Assembly: GCA_026873275.1 (NCBI GenBank)
Contig: JANTUC010000017.1
Coordinates: 496,001 to 560,000 of the forward strand
From: Pseudopithomyces maydicus
Taxonomy: Eukaryota; Ascomycota; Dothideomycetes; Pleosporales; Didymosphaeriaceae
Direction: 5' to 3'
Length of the DNA stretch: 64,000 nucleotides
Shown in pieces: positions 1-11,622 of the stretch. A program made the position numbers and the translations under genes. The notes under the pieces are model-generated. The model did not search any database. It saw only the letters and a program-made list of their open reading frames with translations, and had not been told where the DNA came from. How positions within the stretch are numbered: the first letter of the stretch is position 1; each line of letters starts with the position of its first letter.

Positions 1-1525
1 CTGGCTGGTGCTTTACCCTTACCAAACGTAGAGCTTTGGGCTACCATCAAGACCTCTCTCAGTCTAGTTTCAGCCTTGGTAAGGTCGGACTCGGCATTGC
101 TTCTTATATTGGATGGCCGTGGCCATGGTAACCACGATGTGATGGAAGACAGCGTACTTGAACGCCCGCGCGATGCATTCAAGCTGTTGACGGACGTATT
201 CCGACGATGAGAAAAGGTAGTTTTGGGGATAGCGGTCTGCGGCCGTGGCGTCGGTCTGCTCTCCAAGGACTCTGGGACATCCGTAATCGTGGAGGATGTG
301 TCTAACGACAAATGATTCGAGGCCTGAGGTGACGGGACTGTGATGACAGGATGGTCATCTGACAGAGCTTGCACAGCCCAAGCAGGACCTTTCGGTCTCT
401 GCTCCTCGTCCTGCACCGACGGGCCAGCTTCGGCCTGGTCTGGAATATGACCGCTCGCCCGTCTCCTCACGCTACCGCCGCTGATGACACTTTTCAAACT
501 CCCGTAGGCTGATTGACTGCTCTTCTTGCTACTCGATGCTCCTCGTGTCTCGCCGGCCAACCGCTCGCTTGAACTGCTCGCTTCAGGCACTGCCGTAAGC
601 GTATTCTCCGCAGCTGCCCAGCCCTGACCGATACGCGATATTCGCCCTCTGCCTACCAGCGCTCCAACACCTGCCGCCCATCCCGGCCCAGTGCCCGTGA
701 TCTCGCCCTGAGGGGGAGGTGGGCGTCGTACTCGTCCGCCAGACTCAACCTGCTCCTAGCACATATCTCCGCAATGGCATCAATGGCATCTCTGATCTCG
801 GGGTCCACAGCACGGAGTATGGCCGAGAAGGAGAAGTCCTCGATGGAGGGCAGTCTCTCGGACCGGCCGGCCAGTGCAGCCGACAGGGCGGAGGGATTCT
901 GCGAGCCGTGGCCGTTCATGTTCAGATAGCGAGGCGAATTGATGCCGGACGAGTTGCGTGAATGATAGCGTGAGCCGGAGTAGGTGCGCACGACCACGGG
1001 CTGGCTCGATAGCGTGGTCCGGCTCGAGGCGGACTTTGCAGACTTACTCTGTGGGTTGGACGAGGCGTGGGACTGGAAGGCGGGCGCATTGAGGGCGCGC
1101 AGGGCAGCCGACTGGGTTGGGGGCAGGGTGTTGGTCAGTGTGGTGGTGGCACTGGGCACCGAGCCTGCACTGGTGGCCAGGTCTTGCAATGGTGCTTCCT
1201 GTGCGTCGATGGGCGACGGCGTGTGGGTCACGATAGCGGGCGGGAGGGCGGTAGGCGGGCCGCTGGCACTCCACAGCGTCGAAAGAACGCCGAGCGACAC
1301 CGACTGGCGGGTGGTGGTCGCCGGCGTTACTGCGGGAGGCAGCGTGGTGGCCGTGGTGGTGTCCGCAGCGGCGATATGGAGGCCATGTTGGGCTGGCGGA
1401 GGGGCATCTACGAGAACTGCACCGGACGGTGGGGCGCCGCATGTTTCAAACGCACTGCTCGCGGGGCGTGAATCTGCGGCAGAGTCGGGCATGGTGCGAA
1501 TTGCTTTATTGGCGCAGCAGGTCAA
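1..1525 (-). CDS. Unknown Ser/Thr/Pro-rich protein, 3' part cut by window edge, one-base frameshift
   Basis: I do not recognise this protein. The minus strand reads from ATG 1525 (or the in-frame ATG at 1492). About 200 low-complexity residues rich in Ser, Thr, Ala and Pro lead into a better structured segment around LPSIEDFSFSAILRAVDPE, then IAEICARSRLSLADEYDAHL. That frame ends at 653-655. If one C is added to the run of five C on the coding strand (plus-strand G at 712-716), the text continues as HLPPQGEITG and stays open for roughly 237 codons to base 1. I tested GT..AG introns here and none restores this frame. The continuation is again Ser-rich and basic. No membrane segment or catalytic motif is visible. 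The C-terminus lies outside the window. A regulatory or scaffold protein is possible, but no function is assigned. Confidence 0.6.
712..716. other. Run of five G, inferred one-base deletion
   Basis: The reading frame of the surrounding minus-strand gene changes here. One more G in this run would join two long open frames. Confidence 0.65.
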
Positions 1526-1943
1526 TCATGCATGGTCGCTACGCGCACTGGGTCGAGTCTCGTGTTGACGATGGCTGCAGTGTGAGAGTAGGATGTGTTG
1601 GCTCATGCTTGGCATGCTTTGTCCTATGGTCCCCTCGGAGAATTTCTGCACCGCCAGCAAGCCATTCTTTGACATATTCGGATCCACGTCGTACCTCTGT
1701 ATGCTGTAGCCAAAATGTGGCTCATTTCTGTTGTCTAGTGTCGTCCTGAAGTTCCCTCCAAGCACCGTGTTGCTCGCACGGGAGCTGCAAGAGCTGGCCT
1801 GCAGCAAAAGAGGGTGTGGAGCTGTCTCGATTCAGGATAGACGTATGCAGCGTATGCGTAATATGCTAAATCAGTTCCGCGTAGAAGTGGGACGCGTTCG
1901 AGTGAGTGGCTCGACGGGATGCAAACAACCGTCTATCTGCTGC
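1526..1943. other. Intergenic, 418 bp
   Basis: Lies between two minus-strand genes: the start of the unknown gene and the stop of SPO11. It holds short open frames only, with no motif I can support. Confidence 0.6.
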
Positions 1944-3626
1944 TCAAAAAAGTATTTCATCGTCTGCTGATCCGCCTTGCATCACTCCCAGCTGGATGCC
2001 TAGCCATGAGACAAGACCCCCAGGCAGCTCGTCCAGTATCTGCATCTCCGCCTTGATGTTGAGCATCAGCAGGCGTTGCAGCTCAACTCGCCACTCCGGC
2101 TCACGGCCGTGTTCCCCGCAAACGCCCCATTCAAGCATGCGTTGCGCCTTCCTTCGGTCCCTATCAGTCATTCTTCTAATTCCTTGGGCATTTGCGAGCT
2201 CAGCCGTTGTCGTGCCACCATCGTTTCCCGGTTTTCGGTCGAGGTGATGACTCTGAACACCGAGCCACTTCAGATTCGGCAAGTTTACCCCCGGTGTATC
2301 CGTACGCGGTGCATCCTCGTGTGACAGACGTAGTGAGCCATACTTGTAAGTGGACATGATGTGGATACCATCAGGGTCCAGATCCATAAAAGCAAACATT
2401 GGAATATGCGGGTGTTCATCGGACAGTTGGCGTATGAACTTTCTTGATACCAAATCAGGGTAGCCTTTGGCCTGCGATCGTTAGCGAAAGATCTGGAAGG
2501 TGCATGGGTTGGATACCGTAATGATAAGCCCCTGTGTGCCGAGGATCCTCCATGAAGCGGAGCTGATTATGGAGCGAAATGTTGCCTAGGGAAGTGAGCT
2601 CCAGGTCTGGATCGTGATCACCAACCAACGTTCTTACCTCCTTCTCAATAATCAGAACCCAGTGGATGCACGCCATATCTAACGTCTCGCTACTGAGTAT
2701 TGCAGGGATCAATAATCCCTAATCTTAAGTTAAATTCAAATAAACTTTATGAGAACATATATACCTCTGGTTCGCTCAGGCCATTCACCGACGTCCCATC
2801 CGGTCGCTTAATTACCACGTTACCGGCCATCAGACCTTTTGCTGCGGCGGTCTGTACCGTCAGTTATTTAATAAGTTGTTGTTTGGGCTACCGTACCACG
2901 TTGAGCAATGATCTTGACACGCCAAGGGTACAGGCAATGTCGTCTACGTAACGATCTACCACGGATTGTTTCCCGAACAAGTCGGGATGTCTGTAGAACA
3001 TATCTCTGAAGAATAGTTAGAGTCTGACACAATATGATCAGGTATTTCCTACCGTTTCGTCATGGTTGTATCGTCCATGAGGCAACAATGTATTAGCTCC
3101 AAGATTCGCAAGACCACAGCTGTTAGCGGTCAGATAAAGACCGCCCAGTGTTCGTAAGTACGTACTGAATCTCTTCATATCCTGCGTATTGCCTCCCGGG
3201 TAATTGATTTCCATATCCCTCGGAGGTGGGGCTAGGCCGATACCCCCGGGATGATGGAGTTGGCGGCGATTCAGTCCTGACCGAGTCCTAAGATTGATCA
3301 CAAGTTGTTGGTCGTCCGCAATCAACCCATCGAGCAGTTTCTCAATCATTTTCTCTAATTGTTCAATGACCCAGTCCCTACATGGGTCAATATGCCACTT
3401 TGCGGGGGAGATTGCAGCGTTACCTATTCCTCACAGTCGTGCAAGGCCTGGGGATATTTTCACAAACTTCCTCGAGCTCGATGGTAGGGTCTGGTGGGAC
3501 TTCATAGAAATAGTCTTCCAAAATCTCATCGTCTGAAAAGTGTTCAGGTGGGTCACATGGCTGACTACCTGGAGGCGATGGCAGGAAGGGCTCGAATAAC
3601 AAAATCTCATGGTTGGAAGCATCCAT
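1944..3626 (-). CDS. SPO11: Meiotic double-strand break protein Spo11 (topoisomerase VI A family)
   Basis: Spo11 makes the DNA double-strand breaks that start meiotic recombination, through a tyrosine-DNA link. Eight exons on the minus strand give 451 aa: 3626-3424, 3377-3166, 3119-3053, 3005-2897, 2851-2765, 2718-2638, 2585-2517 and 2471-1944. All introns are GT..AG and 45-56 nt. The lengths sum to 452 codons. The catalytic Tyr is about residue 165 in KRDMFYRHP, followed by FGKQSVVDRYVDD. The Toprim metal residues are Glu about 251 in LIIEKEATFRS and Asp 306 and 308 in FMDLDPDG, after the family motif KGYPDLVSRKFI. No key residue is missing and no frame break is seen. The start was chosen because it opens the first exon in frame. 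It is divergent from CAF-1, with 548 bp between the two starts. Confidence 0.95.
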
Positions 3627-4174
3627 CGAAAAACAAAATCAAGCCAGTCCTCGCTGCCCTTGGAGAATATAAATCAAGCTACTGTTCATGATACCACAGA
3701 ATCGCAGCCCAGGGTCTGTCTGTGTATGATGTTCGCGGCTTTGACTAGCGAAGACGATGAGTGAGATGCACTTCAGGTATTGCTGGCCGCAGCAAGCGCA
3801 CTGTTGTATATAGCTCGAACGTCGAAATAGAGTGCGAAGAACTCAATTCGATGCATTGGCTTGCAAATGAATGAGGAAAAAACCAGAACGCTTGATGGAA
3901 GTGACGAGTTTGGTCAGGAAATCACGCTAGTCCCTAACAGGGAATCTGTCTACTTTCTGAGAAAGAGGGCGGATTTGGGCGAAACGCCGCCCCGCTGTCC
4001 ATGCCAAGTAATCACGCGCCAGCCCGACGCGTCGCGCCTCCCAGACTCGCGTTCACCACGTCCGCACCCGCCCATTACACCCGCAAGCATATCGCTGTCA
4101 ACAATCAGTCGTTTCCGGCTATTACCTACCACGCTCGAGATACTCATAAAACTGCGAGACAGATTCTCAGAGCC
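3627..4174. promoter_or_regulatory. Shared upstream region of SPO11 and CAF-1, 548 bp
   Basis: Divergent intergenic region carrying both promoters and leaders. Open frame continues upstream of the CAF-1 ATG at 4175 to 4001, so a longer N-terminus cannot be excluded. No specific binding site was identified. Confidence 0.5.
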
Positions 4175-6133
4175 ATGGAGGCTCCACTCCCTATCGCCCT
4201 CGCGTCTCCTCAGAAGCGTCCACACACCGACGATGTTGAACCTTCTACCCCGAACCGCAACGCTCCCTCAAATGCCTCCACCCCCTTGACCGTCATATCT
4301 TCGCTAGACTCGCCGTCGCCTTCAAAGCCAATGAAACGCGTTGAGGCGTCTCCATCAGATGGCAAAAACGCTCCACCCAATGGCGCCCCTACATCAACTC
4401 AACCTGCATCGGCATCTGGCAGTACACAACAACCCGCGAAGCGAAGAAAATTGACACAAAAAGAGAAAGAAGAGCAGGCCAAAGAAAAAGAAGCAAAGGC
4501 ACAAGCACGCGCGGAAAAGAAAGCACAGGAGGAGAAGTCAAGGACAGAGCAGAAGGTTCAGAAGGAAGAGGAAAGGCGCATAAAGGACGAAGAAAAGCGT
4601 AAGAAGAACGAGGAGAAAGAAGAGAAGAAGCGTGCAAAAGAACTTAAACAGCAGCAAGAGGAAGAGGAGAAACGCAAGAAAGAACGGGTAAGTACTAAAA
4701 GAAGAATGAATAAGGCTGTTGCCGCGGATGTTTACTTACTACTGCACAGTCCCAAATGAGACTGAACGCTTTCTTCACCAAGCCCAAGGTTGCCCCGGAT
4801 TCTACTAGTAATGTCATGGTAGAGTCTATCCAGCGGCCCCCTATCAACCAAACATCTCTATCAACCGACACGATAGTGACAATCGCTAACACAGCTCCTC
4901 CGTCGCCTCAGAAGCCAATAGTGAAGAACACTCAATCAGACTACGAAAGAGTCTTCCTCCCGTTCTCTCTCCCACCGGGTGCCATCTTGGCGCCCTCAAA
5001 CATGCTCGTTAGCACTTCAGAGGACTTGGCCGCGGCCCAAGCCCGCCTTGATAGTATTGTGACGCACAAGGATGTTGATATGGAGGCTTTGGCGCTTGAT
5101 TCCATTCGATCGATCTTTCCCAAGCGCCTACGAGGTTTAGAGACAACAACCATTACTGAGATCATCGACCGCGTCAATGGTTCCGCCGACAATCCTATCG
5201 ACCTGACCGAAGCATCCAACGCAAAGCCACTTGAGTTGCTAAAACAAATTCCAATGAAATACTTACATTTCGGCGAGGACGTTCGCCCACCCTATTTCGG
5301 AACATACACAAAGGTTCACGACCCTAGCCAGGAACGTAAGGTCGCCCGGAATCCGGTTTGCCGTGGTCTTGCCGATCTAGACTACGACTACGATTCCGAA
5401 GCCGAATGGGAAGAACCAGGTGAGGGTGAAGACCTTGACTCAGAAGGTGAAGAAGATCTCGAAGAAGATGGTGAGGAGGACATGGACGGCTTCTTAGATG
5501 ACGAAGATGACCCAGAGGTCAAGCGTCGATTGCTTAACGGGGACCAAGAACCCGTCAGCACCGGACTTTGCTGGGAGGACACAAACGGCGTCTCACGATT
5601 GAACGACGGTTCCGGAGCAATATCGACAGAATTCAAAGATTTCACAATGGGCTTTCTGCTACGTAAGTAATCTAGAAAAGTACAGCACGTTTGTATATTG
5701 ATATATTCTAGAAACTCAACAACCCATCGATCCTTTCTCGGATGCTTACTGGGCTTCCGAGCTCCCAGTCTCCCGCTCTGCCAACCAAACAGTCAGCAAA
5801 GGTGATCAGCCTGCCGGAGCAATGAACCCACCCCGCCTCCCTCTGACCACCCGGCCCGTCAATGGTCTCTTGAACACAATGAATGGATCTCAGAAAACGC
5901 TTACTGGGGTTGATACAAAGACCGGAAAGCCGAAGCGAACAATTCCAGCCAATCTCCTTCCCGAATTTAAGGCCGAAGTCGAGGGCTCAGATCTCACTAA
6001 GATTGGCATGATCGAAGCTCTGAAGAAGAAGTTTCCGAAGGTGCCTAAAGATGCACTTACCAATACGCTCACGGAGGTTGCCCAACGCATCGGCCCGTCT
6101 GCGTCTGAGAAGCGCTGGGTGTTGTTCACTTAG
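4175..6133 (+). CDS. CAC1: Chromatin assembly factor 1 large subunit (p150/Cac1)
   Basis: CAF-1 deposits histones H3-H4 on newly replicated DNA and is recruited by PCNA. Exons 4175-4687, 4750-5662 and 5712-6133 give 615 aa. The order is a Ser/Pro-rich N-terminus, a long K/E/R charged helix at about residues 88-171, a PIP-box-like QMRLNAFF at 173-180, then YERVFLPFSLPP at about 236. Next come KYLHFGEDVRPPYFGTY at about 341, a Glu/Asp-rich acidic block at about 382-425 (histone contact), and a C-terminal winged-helix region at about 555-610. These are the diagnostic parts of the family. ATG 4175 sits in the context gccATGG. The upstream in-frame ATG at 4001 gives a non-conserved-looking extension. 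The first intron falls just before the PIP box. Confidence 0.93.
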
Positions 6134-7804
6134 TCTGTCATCGATTATTCTTGTGTTGTTACATTTTAGCGTGGCGTAAGGCGAGTTGATAACAGGAAAT
6201 CTTGTTGTTGGTGGGAGGGTTTGATACAAGGCGCATAACGGGTTATTGTTTTTTATGGACCACATCACATATATTGAAAGCATCATGGAGTGGGACATCA
6301 TGTCTGGAAGCAGCTTCCGGGCTAGGGAAAAGGAAGGTGTTGTCTGATAAGCGGATACAGATATCAGCTATCAATTTTACACAGAAAGAAACCATGTACA
6401 ATACAACGGCATCGTCTGAACCTTGCATAACGGGAATTCGCTTATAGATTGCAGAACCGCAAAGACGAACCGCCATTCAGTACGGAGAGTGTGCACATTA
6501 GGGATCCATTCATCCGCAAGCCGGTACTTGTTGAGTGTATCACCTAATGCACTATCTCGCTTGACGGTGGAACCAAGCAACAGTGTCAATGTAAGGCAAC
6601 ACCGTGGTGAATGTAGACTAATTTTAGCGAACGAGTAAATAAAGAAGACTGTGTTTGAACTAGATGAACGATCGGCGACGCATGATTTTATGGAAATGGG
6701 GTCGTCGTAGAGAAGCTGGTGACGGTGGATGCAAGCTACACGCGCGCGTCTCCCATGCTCGACGATCGTCATGCTCGGCCATGGAGCGGAGTCCATAGGC
6801 TTCCAACCACTCCTTCCGGCCAACTTAGATTCCAAGTAGCTCGGGCCACTGTGGAGGCTCTGGCTATGGTGCCCCCGAAACACGTTGCAAGCGCTGGAGG
6901 ACAAGCCACTAGATGCTCAACGCGAACCCAAATAGTTCAATGAAGAAGACCTTGTGTAGCACTCATTTGAACTCTTCCCTCAGCAGGTGATCGCAGCACG
7001 TGCCTTCGCTAATCATAGTTCTACTGCTTGCTGGCTTGTCGAGTGCCTCATAAGTGCGTTCGGAGACTCAACTTCCCGCGTTATTCTGGACGCGGAGAGC
7101 ATCCGGTATCTAATACATTCGGATTGCTATCCCAGGCACAGCGCCCGGGTAGATTGCAGGTGCGGGGAATAACGCGGGCCTAGAGTGGGTGAGCTTTGCA
7201 AGCAGACAATGATCTTGTTGGACAACAGCATAGGCAGCTGCAGTGTAATATCAAAATGGCCTGAGGTTGATGCGCCAGCCAATCGTAGAATTTGGGTAGA
7301 CGCTGGGAGGCTCTTCTATTTTAGTACCGCGGGCGGTCGCGAGCCAATCGCTTCCTGCACATCGGCCAGCACCCTTGCCTCGGTGAGGATCATCATTCTT
7401 CCATCTCCACCGTCTTTCTCCAAGCGCCCACGCCAGACCAGCAGTGGGGATGACAACCCACAAAGGCGTCAGCTGCCGCTAGATAACCATTCGCTCTATC
7501 GCCCCGCTAAGACTTACCTGCATGCCCTCCTCCCCAGGCGTAAGAATAGCAGCAGTCTCATCTGACTGGCTACCGTCAGTATGCCAAATCTTAGCTTCCG
7601 TCCTAGTGATCATGTCGAGGCCTACAAAGATACCGTTCTGCCGCCTGCAGGGTGCCTTTGCAGGTGAGACTCGTGCCGACACTGTTCGTATCGACTTGAA
7701 CACACTTGCTGCTGGGAGTCTTCACGCAAGTTTGTGATTGCGTACACGCCTTCGTTCTACCCTCGCATCGCTTGCTGGACTCGAGCTTTGCCGCTTCTTC
7801 GATC
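6134..7804. other. Intergenic, 1.67 kb, no gene supported
   Basis: Only short open frames on both strands. The longest, 175 codons on the minus strand at 6377-6904, has no recognisable domain. It must contain the promoter of the protease-like gene. I see no repeat or RNA gene. Confidence 0.5.
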
Positions 7805-9324
7805 ATGGCGTCGCTGGCTTTCTATCTGTCTGCAACGGTGCTGTTCGCTCAGTCATCGTCTGCATTTAACTGCTCGATCCCGCCCATCTACGTCGATATC
7901 CATAAGCGGGCTGTTCACGACTCCAATGTATTCCAGTACGGGTCCTTCATTGGCGTTGGAACGCCGGCACAGAACCACAGTCTCTGGCCATCATTGACCC
8001 ACAACCAAACCTCTTTCGGCGCTCGTACATACTGTGATGGTAACAGCACATTACGGGACTGCGACACATCAACGGGTGGCTTCTTTGAATCACAACTCTC
8101 AACTACGTATGCATATGACCCCATCATTAATATAATCTTTTATCCGCTTACATCCGCACTAGTTTCGTTCAGAATAAAGATTACCAAACGCTAGACACAG
8201 AGCGGAATAGCACGTTCACTAAATCATACTTTGGCGAAGACACCCTCCGGTTATACACACATTACTTCGAGACAGACGGTGCCTCTCAAACATTACTAGA
8301 CAACTTCACAGTGCAAGTGGTAGAGGAGGGTTCAACAAAGCCTGCCGTTGTGGGCATTGGCTCATCATCCACGATTCTGAGCAGTCTCGTTGCACAGAAC
8401 CGAATATGCGGCAAAACATACTCACTATATATCGGCCAAGGCTTTGACCGAGCGGGAGGACGCGTCAACGGCAGCAACGTATTCGGCGGCTACGATGCCG
8501 GCCGCTTCGTCGACCCCGTCCACAAATACACCATGGGAAACGCAAGCACATCTCCCATGGTCGTACGCGTCAAAGACATAATCATATCCGAGACCAACAA
8601 CGCGAATGCCAACGTCTCTCTCTTCGACACTTCCGCCTTCCCGTCCATGTCTTCTCGACCTGCCACTTTCGATGCTCAGATTACCACCCAACAGTATCCG
8701 CTCTCTCTACCCTACGAAATAACACAAAACTTCATCTCGCACCTGGGCGCTGAAGAAGACAATGAGTGGGATGATAACTCCCTCAAGCTCAAGAACTCCT
8801 TTAACGGTAGCTTGACTATTGTACTTGAAGATGGTTTCCAGGTTACTATTCCACCTTCCGTCCTTGTGAACGCATCAAATATCACGCCCATCCAGTCTCG
8901 CTCCAAAGACTCCACAGCGCCGTTCTACCTCTCCACTGCATTCCTCACACAAGTCTACCTTATGGCCGACTATGAAAAGTCGTCTTTCTACCTCGCCACC
9001 GCCGTTCAGAAGAACAACATGGTTATGCCGACGACGTTCTGCCCTGGATCCACACCCGCAGCGTACCAAAGGCCCAACCAAGGCGTCTTCCTCAAGCAGG
9101 GTCTCATTGGCGCGGTGATCGGAGGCATACTCGGTAGTATCGGCATCGGCATCTGCGCGTATTGCTTTGTGGCAAGCTGCAGGAGGAGAGTTTCCGAGAA
9201 GCGGATAGAAAGACGGATCGCGGAGAGTCGGAAGGCGAAGATGGCACAATTTGAGATTGAGGAGACTATGGAATTCGACCCGCCACCAAAAAGCGCGACC
9301 CCATTTTTCTGGAGAAAGAGGTGA
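7805..9324 (+). CDS. Membrane-anchored aspartic-protease-like protein lacking the catalytic motifs
   Basis: Exons 7805-8106 and 8163-9324 (intron GTATGC..CTAG, 56 nt) give 487 aa. A signal peptide spans about residues 1-20. The body follows the layout of fungal pepsin-type (A1) proteins: YGSFIGVGTPAQNHSLWPS at about 45-63, many N-glycosylation sites, a GGYDAGRF segment, and a C-terminal transmembrane helix at about 414-438 followed by an Arg/Lys-rich cytosolic tail. In an active protease the first strand pair is followed by DTGS. Here the equivalent stretch reads SLWPSLTHN, with no DTG. The second DSGT-type motif is also absent near FDAQITTQQYP. This suggests a cell-surface, non-proteolytic member, or a receptor or wall role. 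The family assignment is inference from layout. The intron was set so that QLSTTFVQNKDYQ reads through. Confidence 0.75.
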
Positions 9325-9716
9325 TGAAGTTTTTTAGAGATTATTATACCCGAGCTGCGAAAGCAATGCTCTCATTCTGTTCTACTGTATATATTGCCCT
9401 TCCGGCTTAGGCATATTAGATACTATTACCATTCAAGATATTCTTCGTCAATGCAGTTCATGATCAGGTTTCGTAGATAAACTTCTTCTCTTGACATTCC
9501 CGTTATGTACTCATCATGATAGTATGCTTTTAGAATTCCTGGTAAAGTACAGAAGAAAGCAAAGCTGCAGTTCGCAGCAATCAGATCAGTGAAGGGTATC
9601 ATCAAACGCTGTGCGCAGAGATCAGAAGTTCAGACAGTTGGTGCACCCAAACTTGGGGCAGATGAGTAAAGAAAAATAAGTGAAAAAAATGAGGTTGTAA
9701 GAAATCATCCAGTCCA
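9325..9716. other. Convergent intergenic region, 392 bp
   Basis: Shared 3' region between two converging genes. AT-rich, with nothing else seen. Confidence 0.6.
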
Positions 9717-10729
9717 CTACTCCGCGTTCAATACATCCATCACCCAATCGATAGCCTCTCTTGCCTCTCTTAATCCGTAAGGGTACGTCAGAACAAAGCA
9801 ATGTATCTGCTTCTCCCAATGTAACCACTGCCCCTGCACGCCATGTTGTTCCAGACTTTTCCTGAACAGGATCCCATCTGCGCTAAGGATATCATATCCA
9901 GCAGTAATGCCATGCACATGGACCCCGTACTTGGCTAGCAAGGACACATCCGCATTGACCGGTGTCACCCTTCGATCCGTGGCATCCCAACCCTTGTGCC
10001 AGGCTTCGGCCGTCGACTTGATAAACTTGAATCTAAGCATGGGGTCGTATTTTTCCAGCTTCTTAATGTCAGGATTGTTGCGAGTCAGATCCGTAGAAGG
10101 ACACGTCGCGAAGACAGCCACGGGGTGAGGCCTGCGCTTCGTCTCCGAGGTGGCGGCTTCGGCATCATCCTCTCGCAAGGCTTCCAGTACTAATGAGAGA
10201 ACAATGTTGCCACCTGAGGAGTCTCCCGCTAGAATGATTTTCTCGCCAACCTCGTCCGCCCTTTCCATGATCTCGCGGTAGAAGCGCATGAGCCATGGGA
10301 AGGCCTCGGGTGCGGGGTTGTTAGGTGCGAGAGGGTACGATACGAGAGAGACCGTGGTACCAGGCACGTCTTGCGCCATTCTAGAGCACATGCCCCAGTG
10401 TTGAGATGAAGGTGGACTCTGCCATCCGCCGCCGCAGAAGTAGTATATGCGTCTTTTCACATCTGATCTGCTTGATTCTCTGGACTCCATGTCGTACACG
10501 TTGAGATCACATATTGTTCTGTGCTTGACGGTGCACTTCTTGGTCCCGATTGGCGAAGGCTTTAGTTCGATTGAACCCTTGGGCTGCCGCTTCCCGGGCG
10601 CCCGACATGGTTGTGAAACGGGCGAAGGAGAAGTTGAATAAATAACATGTACAGGGAGCGATCATGGCGCGTGGTCACCTGAATGGACTGGTTCTTTGTG
10701 GATCGATCTGGGTCCGGTCTGGTCGACAT
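9717..10729 (-). CDS. Alpha/beta hydrolase (HSL-type esterase/lipase fold), one-base frameshift near 5' end
   Basis: A serine esterase of the alpha/beta-hydrolase fold; the substrate is unknown. The nucleophile elbow is GDSSGG (about residue 170). The likely Asp is in AGYDILSADG and the His in KQIHCF. The oxyanion segment reads YYFCGGGWQ where HSL-type enzymes usually carry HGGG, so the first His is Cys here. LVSYPLAPNNPAPEAFPW is typical of a fungal subfamily. The open frame from 10499 lacks an N-terminus. Upstream, MSTRPDPD at 10729 continues to LLRPFHNHVG in another frame. One extra G/C at about 10601-10603 gives VGAPGKRQPKGSIELKPS and joins them. The whole span is one base short of a multiple of 3 (337 aa if restored). 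A 38-nt intron would also fix the frame but is unusually short. Confidence 0.8.
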
Positions 10730-11622
10730 GGTGCAAATGTGAGGTTTCCAAGGGGTTTGATGATGATGAGAAAATGGACCGTATATCAGGGTGTTCGCTT
10801 GTTCAGCCACAACATCGTGATGTTCCAATGACATGCGGGAGATAGCGGCGCGCGGCAGGAGAGCGCGTCATATTGTGAGTTTTCGCGAAGGGAATCGATG
10901 ACGTCTTAGCGTGGCTCTGCTCCAAGGCATCCAGTCATTGTGCCTCCAAGAAGAAAGGAAGGCTGCAGGCGAAGGCGCTTGTGAACTTGCGTGCTTGGAC
11001 GTATTTAACGTGAACAATTTTGAGCTGTTCGCAAGATCGATGTCATTAAATGGCAAGTTAATTGACTGGGTTGACAGTATGCAGGGCTGGCGTGACATGC
11101 CAAGAGATTCCCTCTTTAGTGCAATCTGTTAGTGCGAGGATCGTCTTCTTTCTCCCTTCCTCTTCAAGGACATACCTGTAACTAGGAGTATTTATACGCT
11201 GACCATATCGTCGAGCTTTATACTTGAATCATGCTGTGAGGACGAGACGAGATCTTTCCCGGACGCATATCGTAACCATGCCACCTCGGCACATGTCATA
11301 TCGCTAGTGAGGCTCTGCAGTCTTGGTGCACTGTTCCAAGACCGTTCTTTCCGGCTTCTACTTTCTTGGGACGCCGTTGGAACAGGCTATTTGGTCTCGC
11401 CCTTTGAACGTCAACTATAAAGTCTAGACTCCGAGAATTCTGATAGGCCGAATGCGCTCTACGCTGCTTGGCTCACGTATTTGGACAAGAAGTCGTAAGA
11501 TTGCAGAGCGTGGTTCCACATAAGGATGCCTATCCGTCCGTGGTGTGTTGTGGCTATCAAAGCCACACGCCATCGATTGTTCCTAAACGCTGGCAGGGCT
11601 ACATGAGAGATTCGGCAGCGCA
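10730..11622. promoter_or_regulatory. Divergent intergenic region, 893 bp
   Basis: Lies between the hydrolase and NADPH oxidase starts and must hold both promoters. No gene or specific site is supported. Confidence 0.5.

Noticed and set aside
6377..6904. Minus-strand frame of 175 codons
   Set aside because: No homologous motif, irregular composition and no coding-like pattern.
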